A stretch of DNA of 64,000 nt, taken from NCBI GenBank assembly GCA_963995505.1, contig OZ023184.1:8262308-8326307 (forward strand), in the 5' to 3' direction. The position numbers and the translations under genes were made by a program. The notes below the pieces were generated by a model. That model was not told where the DNA came from. It made no database searches and saw only the letters and a list, made by a program, of their open reading frames with translations. The DNA is from Hypericum androsaemum. Taxonomy: Eukaryota > Streptophyta > Magnoliopsida > Malpighiales > Hypericaceae. Below are positions 56,860-64,000 of this stretch, in pieces. Every line of letters starts with the position of its first letter. Position 1 is the first letter of the stretch.

Positions 56860-57830
56860 TTACATGTCTTGTAAATATGCTGCAACAAACACTGCCAATG
56901 CACCGACAGACAAACCCAATAGTGGCCCTGCAGGAATCAGCTTCCGGGTAGCTGCCAGTCGTATGCCTGAAATGGGTAACAACGGAAAGGATTAAGAGAA
57001 GAGTTATGGGGATCCGCACATTGGGGTACCGTACATGTTAGTTGGTTTGAGGGCGTACCGAACACAGAAGAAAAGAGGAGGCACGACCCAAATCCAAGTG
57101 CTTCCCCATAAGCCCTCGTCTCCTGTGCTTGCATCAGAGAGTAAGCCTATGCAAAACAAAGAGATTATGCTTCCTTGGCTTCCAAAATTAATTAAAATGG
57201 AGAAATCATTCGAGTAATTAGGGATCACAAGGCGAATGCTATACTTTTCTAAGCACAGCATAGGAATTGCATAAAATAACTAACCAACAATTCTAAAGTG
57301 TTTTTTTAAATCTCAATTCTTAACTGATGTAGGTAATGATTTGGCGGATCCTATTGTAATAAAACTGTTCAATTTACCAAAATATAAAGCAGTGACAAAA
57401 GAGGGGCTACTAGAAAGGAGAAATTGAGAGGGATGCAGAGTACCGTACCGCTGCCATGAGAGCTGCTCCTGCCAATCCTCCAAAGAGTGACCCTTTGCTT
57501 CTTGATTTGCTAACTGCCAACGCCCAAATCGTCATCAATCAATATGTTAAGAGTACATACAATAAATACAAGGAGAGAGAATGTTAAGAGTAAAAAAAAG
57601 GAAAAGGAAACAGACAGACAGGCAAAGAGGCCGCCTCCGAGGAGGAGAGAGCCGTAGGCAGCGGAGGTGGTAGCCGCCACATCTGCCAGCTGGCATCTGC
57701 AGGAGTAGAACCTCCTCTCCCTTTCCTTGTTCCATTTCCCTCTCTTCAAATCATTATTCTTCCTCAAACTGCACCCAACTACGGTAGCTCCTCCGCCCAA
57801 CGCCACCAGTGGACCTCCTACCAATACCAT
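56860..57830 (-). CDS. TMEM14 / FATTY ACID EXPORT family membrane protein, 156 aa
   Basis: This is a small polytopic membrane protein. In plants the family (FAX) exports fatty acids, mainly from plastids. Exons in transcript order are 57830-57620, 57513-57449, 57146-57059 and 56966-56860 (471 bases, in frame, TAA). The N-terminal 50 or so residues are basic and look like a plastid transit peptide. Hydrophobic segments follow: AYGSLLLGGGLFAF, GSLFGGLAGAALMAAAYSLM, LGFGSCLLFSSVFGI and AGPLLGLSVGALAVFVAAYL. The motif RLAATRKLIPAGP is diagnostic of the family. From memory the closest Arabidopsis member is FAX4 (At1g33265), whose neighbour is the homologue of the adjacent kinase. The subfamily assignment is inferred. 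Confidence 0.88.
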
Positions 57831-58875
57831 CTTCTCTCCCTGTAGATGTAATTAGTCTAAAAAAAAAGTCTTTATCTCATTTGACGCTTTTTTAATGGGC
57901 TTTTCTTTGACTGAGCCTTTGGGCCGCAGGACTACAATATTCTCCGAGTCTTCTGGAACATAAGGTTCTTAGTCGGCTCGAGTGAAGGCCCGGTCCATAT
58001 TTTACTTATCATCACCGAGTATATGCGAATTTATTAATTCCTCCATTTTCTGGATATTTATCATTTAGTGGCCTGATCCCATTTTATAAGAGTGAGATAT
58101 CTATTTAACCATTGAATTCAATTTTAGAGATAACAAATCACAATAACTAATAATAAAAAACCTTCATCTTTATCGCTAAAACTTCAACGGACTCCAAACA
58201 GGGTAAACAATATAAGAGAGTAAATAATTATCGGCAGCTAACCTTCTAGAAAAAGGGAACGAGGTACAATGGATCCTTTCCTTCCGATTTTGGAAAAGAG
58301 GGAACAGGATAGGCAGCGAGGCGAGGGTAAAAAATAGTGTTTTCCTTGATTTCTTCTTCTCCTTCTACTAAAAGTAATCTGGAATTGTTTTGGAAATTTT
58401 TACTATGAACACGTCAACAAAAGAGGGGTAAATATTTTTCGGAACTGGTACGCCACGTATGAGAATAAATAACGTCGTCTGAATTTTGGGCAGAAAGAGT
58501 TGTCCGTGAAATCCTTTTAAAACTTCATGGACCCGTTTGATACGTTTTAAAAATCACATATTTGTAAATGTCAAATGATCAAACTACAAGGTACTAAAAT
58601 AAAATTTTCTCTGAAAATTTTCCAATCTATTGTTATGTTTTGATAGATATCGTAAAATTGTATTTTGAACTAAAATCGGTAGCTCGTTAACGTGAAGAAT
58701 TTGCATCCGGGAGAAATCGTCTACTAACGAGTCTGTACAAACAAAATCGGTGTACACTGAAAAATTGAACTCGTACCAAACATAGGTCTAACAGATACAA
58801 AAAATGAACAAGGGTGCCATCAAAATGGAAAGAAAAAAAAACAGAGAGAGAGAGAGAAACACAAGTGATTTAATG
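57831..58875. other. Spacer between the FAX-like gene and the kinase
   Basis: Upstream DNA of the FAX-like gene and downstream DNA of the kinase. No other gene or element ends are seen. Confidence 0.5.
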
Positions 58876-60499
58876 CTATAATTGAGTAGGAGGATGGTTG
58901 AGATAGGTTGAGTCCTTGTGTGGCGGAGATGAGAGGAAGGAAGCGAAAGGCGACATGTCGCTGATGGTATTCGATATTTGGACCGCAGAAGGCCTCGATG
59001 CGGGTGACAGAGATAGGCAAAGGGTAGCGAGGGAAAGAATGGTTCCGACTTGGCCAAAGTCAACACTTGCCTTGATCAGCGTGGGGTCCACCACATCATC
59101 AAGCCGGCCCATTTGGGCTTCTGATCTAATCAGGGGACCAAGGATGGACGTCAACGACAGGTTCCTTTCCTGGGAGAAGGCCTCCATCCCCGTCACCATT
59201 TCCAAGAGGATCACCCCGTACGAGTAGATGTCGTTCTTCTTTGAGGCCATCCCTGTCCTCAGGTAATGGGGATCCGTGTACCCTGGGGACCCCATCAACA
59301 TCATCTTCCTAATCTGCCTTCCGTGGGCAGCCACCGCGGAGGAGAAGCCCACCTTGGCAGACCCAAAGTCGCAGAGCTTGCAGTTGAGGTTGTAGTCGAG
59401 CAGGACGTTGGATGCTTTGATGTCTCCGTGTACGATCTGGGGGTCGGACTTGTCGTGAAGATACTCCAGGGCCTGGGCTAGCTGCAAGGCTATTGCCACC
59501 CTCCTTCTCCACGGCAGGACAGATGACGATGATGATCCCACTGCGGGGTGTAGCTTGTCCTGCAAGCTTCCATTTGGCATGTACTCTAACATCAGCGCTC
59601 CTCCATTTTCTGGAAAAAAAGGAAATTCACATCCCAATTGCTAATTAAGGTTGGTTGGTTTGGTTGTAGTAAAACATGTCTATTGCAGATTGTTTAGTTT
59701 AAACTAGGCCAAGCGTTGAGTAATGGGATTTTGATTCATGTAATTACCCACACAAAAAAAAAAGAATCAAGTCTTGCCAAAAGAGTGTGATTTTTTCAAT
59801 GATTTCCATGTACGACTAAACTAAACTAAACTCTAATTTTGCCTATATAAAACATTAAACTAAATTATTTGCAATTAAATTAATTCCAAATTAATTTTAT
59901 AGGCCTACAAATGTAATGAACTATAAACTCAATTATTTGCAACCGAATTTGGGAAAGTTGTTATTGTCCTATTCCGACTGAAAAAATGGTTTTCTAGTCC
60001 TATTAAATACGTGTATAGTCAGTTTATTTATTTTAAAAAAGAAAATGCGTATGAAAGGGGAAGAAAAGGTAAAAGATGAAGATAATGTAGTATTAAATGG
60101 AGAACAATAATATCAAGGCAACATAATGGAATCAGTACCGTGGTCGTCGCAGAAGCCCAGAAGGCGCACTATATTAGGGTGGCGAATGCGGATTAAGACG
60201 TCCAACTCCTGCTTGAAAATCCTGTGGAGAGCGTTCACTTTCACTGCTCCGGCCATATGGGTCGCCATGTACACAGTACTAAACCCCCCGGACCCTATCG
60301 TCTCCGAGAAGTTGGCCGTTGCCTTCTCCACCCCCTCCCAGCTGTACTTGTTGATCAATACACCATCCGCAACAACCATAGCTACAGAATGATCTTCATC
60401 ATCTGCGGGATTGGGGCTGGGAGCAACAACCACCGTGTCACGTAGCCGCCGGCGAAGGGGTTTGGCTCCTATGACGATAAAGTTGGAAAGGCAGCCCAT
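58876..60499 (-). CDS. Receptor-like cytoplasmic kinase (At1g33260-like), 364 aa
   Basis: This is a Ser/Thr kinase of the RLK/Pelle family without an ectodomain. Exons are 60499-60139 and 59609-58876 (1095 bases, in frame, TAG). I chose the Met at 60499 because it gives MGCLSN, a good N-myristoylation/palmitoylation start for membrane attachment; a Met five codons upstream is the alternative. Kinase landmarks are the glycine loop GSGGFSTVY (69-77), lysine K87 in AVKVN, E98, the catalytic loop HGDIKASNVLL with D183, DFG at 201-203 and the activation-segment end MGSPGYTDPHYL. The loop has Gly where RD kinases have Arg, so it is a non-RD kinase. All catalytic residues are present. The substrate is unknown. 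Confidence 0.92.
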
Positions 60500-61595
60500 A
60501 GTGATGACGACCAAAGGTATTAATTTTGAGGTGTCGGTGAGTAGCCGTAGCCGTAGTAGTGATGGGATATTAGAGGACTTACTAGTAATAGAAGTCAGTC
60601 ACTGGCTGGCGAGAGAAGCAACGGAGATGCCAAGGTATATATGTCGTTGGGTTGGCACTTGGCAGCATCTTACAAGGGGCGGGACCCACATCTTATTTAT
60701 TTGAATTCAACGCTAAATGATCCATCATTTTCTCATATTATTTTTGTGTGTGTGTGTGAATAATATATTGTATGTATGGATCGGAATGCACAAATTATTA
60801 ATCAGAATCCGATAGACGGGCCGAGATTGAAAATATACATAGTACCGAGTCGTTGATGCCCTTAATTAAATCGTGGGAAAAGGATCCCATTATTATTAAA
60901 GACTCCCACTGGCCAGTTTGATTAATGAAGGTGGATGATCTATAGAAGTAGATATTCTTATTTTTCAAAGAGAAAAAAGAAAATAGATATGGTGGTGGGT
61001 GGCTACTAGTGGTATCAAAATCAAATCTGGCAAGTCAAGTTTGGACGCCTGGCTGTACCGTACTAGCCAGCACATATCATCATCCTAATCTTAGTATAAG
61101 CTTAACGTAATGCGTGCGGGTTGTCCCCACCATGGCATTACCAACACAATATAATGTATATTAACATCAGCATTAGTTATTACATCCCTCATGTAGGAGA
61201 GGCGATGAGAAATGGGGTTTCTTCAATTCGTCTTGTATTGGGGTTGGGAGCAACCACACCCACCACGCAGCCGTTGGCCCCGATCATCACGATATACAAA
61301 AGAGGAGGATCAGCAACATTTTTTTAACAAGTCAAATTTTATTTATTTAAAAAAATACTTACCAAAATAGCAAGTCGTTATACTTACTTTTTTTTATTTC
61401 ATTAGCTAATGCTCATGCTAAAAAACCAAAAATAAATATCTATATTATAAGCATCGCTTATTAAATAATAAATTATCTTGAGGTTAAGTCATGAACATCC
61501 TATAGATATGCAAGACGAGAAAATATGCAAGACGAGAAAACTGGGGACTTGGGCTACAATATGCAAGACAACTACAGCCGAGTATAAAATTTCAG
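60500..61595. other. Kinase upstream region
   Basis: Promoter-side DNA with a short TG run near 60748-60758. It includes a small kinase-derived fragment near 61236 (separate entry). Confidence 0.5.
61236..61303 (-). pseudogene. Kinase 5'-end scrap
   Basis: On the minus strand it reads YIVMIGANGCVVGVVAPNPN, resembling FIVIGAKP and VVVAPSPNP near the start of the adjacent kinase. At base level GGGGTTGGGAGCAACCAC matches GGGGCTGGGAGCAACAACCA near 60413. It is a tiny duplicate in the same orientation as the kinase. Confidence 0.55.
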
Positions 61596-61732
61596 AAATG
61601 AAGCTTCTATCTATCTTGGTAATGGAAGTACTATTTCCTTCTGGATAGATAAGTTGGCTGGGGAACCGCCACTGAGGTTGAAATTTTCGAGGCTATTCAA
61701 TCTATCAACCCAACAGAATGACTTTGTGAACT
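61596..61732 (+). mobile_element. LINE fragment
   Basis: The plus strand reads ASIYLGNGSTISFWIDKLAG, then EPPLRLKFSRLFNLS. This is the motif just before the reverse-transcriptase zinc-binding domain of plant LINEs (a VGDG..I.FW.D.W....PL...FP.L motif). It is only about 45 codons long. Confidence 0.7.
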
Positions 61733-61862
61733 AACGTGAGATGTAAATTAGTCCCACACAAAGTTTCCTGCTTTCTTTAGTTAGCTATGCAAAACAGAAT
61801 CAAGACGCATTCAAGCTACAAGAGAACATCACCAGGATCCCGTGCCATTTGAACCTTCGGTA

Positions 61863-62318
61863 TTCCCTTCAGCATTTGAACCTTTCTAACAATCTTCTAA
61901 AGAGTTTTCCTGAGCTCACAAATTTCACATCCTAGACCTTCTGGATGTGGATGGCAACCAACTTTGTGGCAAACTTCCACTTCCTCCACCTTCTGCCGCC
62001 TATGTTGATTATTCAAGCAACAACTTCAATTCTTCAATACCGCTCAAGATTGGTAATAGCATGACCCAAACCATGTTCTTTTCTCTCGAAAACAATTCCC
62101 TTTCTGGAGAAATTCCCGAATCAATATGCAATTCTGTCAACTTGCAAGTTCTTGACTCGTCAAACAACTTTTTGAATGGCATTATTCCTGCATGTTTAAT
62201 CGGAGGAGATGTGGACCTCGGCGTTCTAGATTCGCGGGGGAATTGCCTCAGTGACACTATTCCAGACAACTTTCAGGTTGAATGTGGTTTGCGAACTCTA
62301 GTTCTTAGCAGCAATGTA
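61863..62318 (+). pseudogene. RLP fragment truncated by an LTR retrotransposon
   Basis: It matches about 54650-55098 of the intact plus-strand RLP very closely (HLNLSNNLLKSFPELTN, then VDYSSNNFNSSIPLKIGNSM). One base is lost near 61925, giving a frameshift. It begins abruptly in an LRR and is cut at 62318 by the LTR. The 124-codon open stretch 61947-62321 has no start context, signal peptide or membrane helix, so it is not functional. Confidence 0.9.
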
Positions 62319-63619
62319 TGACGAGCGTGTCGAGGCCCCTCAAAATAAACTGATATTCACGGCTCACTAATTAGTAGTGAGAAAGTAGAAATACCGAGTC
62401 GGATCCAAGGAGAGTCGAATACTCAATTAATCTAACTAATAACACAAAAGTAAAAAAGGGTTTTGTGGGATTCAAAGTTGTACGAAATCAGCGAACACAA
62501 AAGAGAGTAGAAGTGGTGAAATCAATAAGAGAAAAGCGGCAGATTCGAGATCGGAGTACCACGACAGGTTGGTTGATCACTGGATCACAAAAGATAATCT
62601 AACACATGTAGCAAGTAGGTGTAAATCTCTCGCAACCGCAAAGAGACCACAAACATCCAACAATCAACTAGCCAAACGACCGCCTAACTAGTTGTTTATC
62701 ACCTAATAGATAGAATATCGACCAATTTATATTCTATAAGATAATAGCATTAAGAATAGATGTTCCTGCTCCTAGCGATTATACTCAAAACCTTGGTATC
62801 TACAAACTAGTCTTACTTATTCCTAGTTAATTAGTTTGGTAACGACCATTTTTTACTGAATTAACCTTGCTCCTAGGTTCAATTCCTAACTGCAACCGCT
62901 AATCAAGAATCAAAGGCAACTCTGTTCAAAAATAAATTCACAAACGCAAACCATTCAAGAACAATAATAAGCACAAGGAAATAAGTAAATACTATTGAGA
63001 TAGATTAATAAAACCTGATCCTCACAACCAAATCCTTGGGTCTCCTCCCTCAAATCTACCTAGAGGTTTAGTTACTCATAGTCGTGACAAAGACAAAGTA
63101 AAATAGGTTATGTTCTCTGAAATTAAAAAGTTGTCTAAAATAAGTCTAGATGGTTATATATATGCCCTCCTAAGTGTAAAAACGTAGAGAAGTCGTTTCA
63201 AGAGTCCTCCGCGATGCAGAAACCGAATTTCTAATATTGTCCCGAATATTCGTCAATAAAATCTGCCAGATCAGTCTTCAGTATTTTAGTCATAACTTCT
63301 TCTTCTGATCTCCGATTTAGGCGCTCTTTATATGCAGGGAAAGAGGAAAGAAAGATCTTCAATTATCTGTCAAATAGACATCCTCTAATTTGGCTTTGAA
63401 ATTGACCAAAATGCCCTTTCAAATCAGCTATCCCTGCTGGACTCCTTCTTCAAGTATAATTTCTTTCCAAATTTCGCCCCTTTTCCTACAATTAAGCACA
63501 AAGAACCCATTAGTCATCCAAAACTCAAATATTTACTAAAACGATAATAAACTAAAGATAAACATATGAAAAATAACTCGAAATTCTATGCGTTTAATGC
63601 GTATTTTAGACACACATCA
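62319..63619 (-). mobile_element. 3' LTR of a gypsy-type retrotransposon
   Basis: It is the same family as the solo LTR at 11825-13127, reversed. On the minus strand it starts TGATGTGTGTC at 63619 and ends CGACACGCTCGTCA at 62319, 1301 bp. The purine-rich tract AAGTGTGGGGATGTT sits just before it on the minus strand (63620-63634), which identifies it as the 3' LTR and places the element's body to the right. The left target sequence should be ATGTA (62314-62318). Confidence 0.9.
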
Positions 63620-64000
63620 AACATCCCCACACTTAAACTTTGCTTGTCCCCAAGCAAGACTATAAACTAAGACTTAGACACAAAATACTAAGGACTCAAC
63701 TCTTAAGACAACAAGCAAATCACTCAACATATAGACATGCAAATAGATATTGCCAACATGAGCACTTGTATTTTAACCACACTGAATTAATAAACCATCA
63801 ACAACAGACTATTCCTAGGAATCCTTATGCCAAGTCAATTTCACAATTCAAGTCTAGCCCACAAATTAAAGTAGTTCCCCATAATTTTAATCATTCAGAA
63901 AGTGGTGAAGACCAATAGAGACTCAACATCAATAAGCACCAGGTATGACTGGATATTAAGGTACTTATAATACTGTTTAGCTTGGCCTCATCCCAAAATA
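63620..64000 (-). mobile_element. Internal 3' region of the same retrotransposon, cut by the window end
   Basis: Non-coding sequence between the polypurine tract and the presumed gag-pol, containing GCTTGGGGACAAGCAAAG on the minus strand. Coding domains, if kept, lie beyond position 64000. Confidence 0.75.

Noticed and set aside
61947..62321. 124-codon RLP reading as a separate gene
   Set aside because: It is an internal LRR piece with no signal peptide, helix or promoter, and it ends in an LTR.
1..64000. CRISPR array, rRNA genes, organelle insert, bacterial-type operon
   Set aside because: None seen; repeats present are transposons, microsatellites and gene duplicates of plant nuclear type.

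Overview
This is plant nuclear DNA from a core eudicot (species not determinable from the sequence). The signs are multi-exon genes with short AT-rich GT-AG introns, plant-only families (large LRR receptor-like proteins, ERdj3A, plant pyruvate decarboxylase, a non-RD receptor-like cytoplasmic kinase), and plant transposons: MULEs with 9-bp target duplications, L1-type LINEs with an RNase H tail, tRNA-type SINEs and gypsy LTRs. Nothing prokaryotic or organellar was seen.

Layout. 1-1.1 kb: 3' half of EBP1 (+). 2.2-8.8 kb: a minus-strand receptor-like-protein (RLP) cluster with one pseudogene, one intact gene and one shard; a stray RanBP1 fragment lies between the first two. 9.5-14.3 kb: nested transposons, namely a Pack-MULE carrying ferritin exon 1, a SINE, a MITE, a 1.3-kb solo LTR inserted in a second SINE, and a Pack-MULE carrying a reticulon fragment. 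14.4-28.6 kb: a conserved gene island with RANBP1 (+), a 23-exon importin-11-like gene (-) and ERDJ3A (+), the last two divergent. 29-39 kb: transposon-rich, with an L1 LINE relic, two small MULEs and MITE copies. 39.4-41.7 kb: intact pyruvate decarboxylase (+), followed at 43.1 kb by a rearranged partial copy. 43.7-52.1 kb: a 1.6-kb MULE, a gag scrap, a 2.7-kb solo LTR, a copia-like LTR and a second LINE. 52.5-56.1 kb: a plus-strand RLP locus with one intact gene. 56.9-60.5 kb: a TMEM14/FAX membrane protein and a kinase, both minus. 61.6-64 kb: a LINE scrap, an RLP fragment cut by an LTR retrotransposon, and that element running off the window.

How the genes relate. The host genes are mostly unrelated housekeeping genes: translation and growth control, Ran-dependent nuclear transport (RanBP1 and importin-11), ER folding and ethanolic fermentation. 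From memory, importin-11/ERDJ3A and kinase/FAX are also neighbours in Arabidopsis (At3g08960/At3g08970 and At1g33260/At1g33265), so these look like old syntenic anchors. The RLPs are cell-surface immune-receptor-type genes that duplicate and decay around the anchors.

I found no convincing new multi-gene system. The most notable material is sequence capture and shuffling: two MULEs with recognisable host exons, a third with unidentified cargo, and DNA-level partial duplications of RANBP1, PDC, the kinase and the RLPs. Exon borders were set by reading splice sites and checking that every gene keeps frame. Transposon borders are firm where a target-site duplication is quoted and approximate elsewhere.
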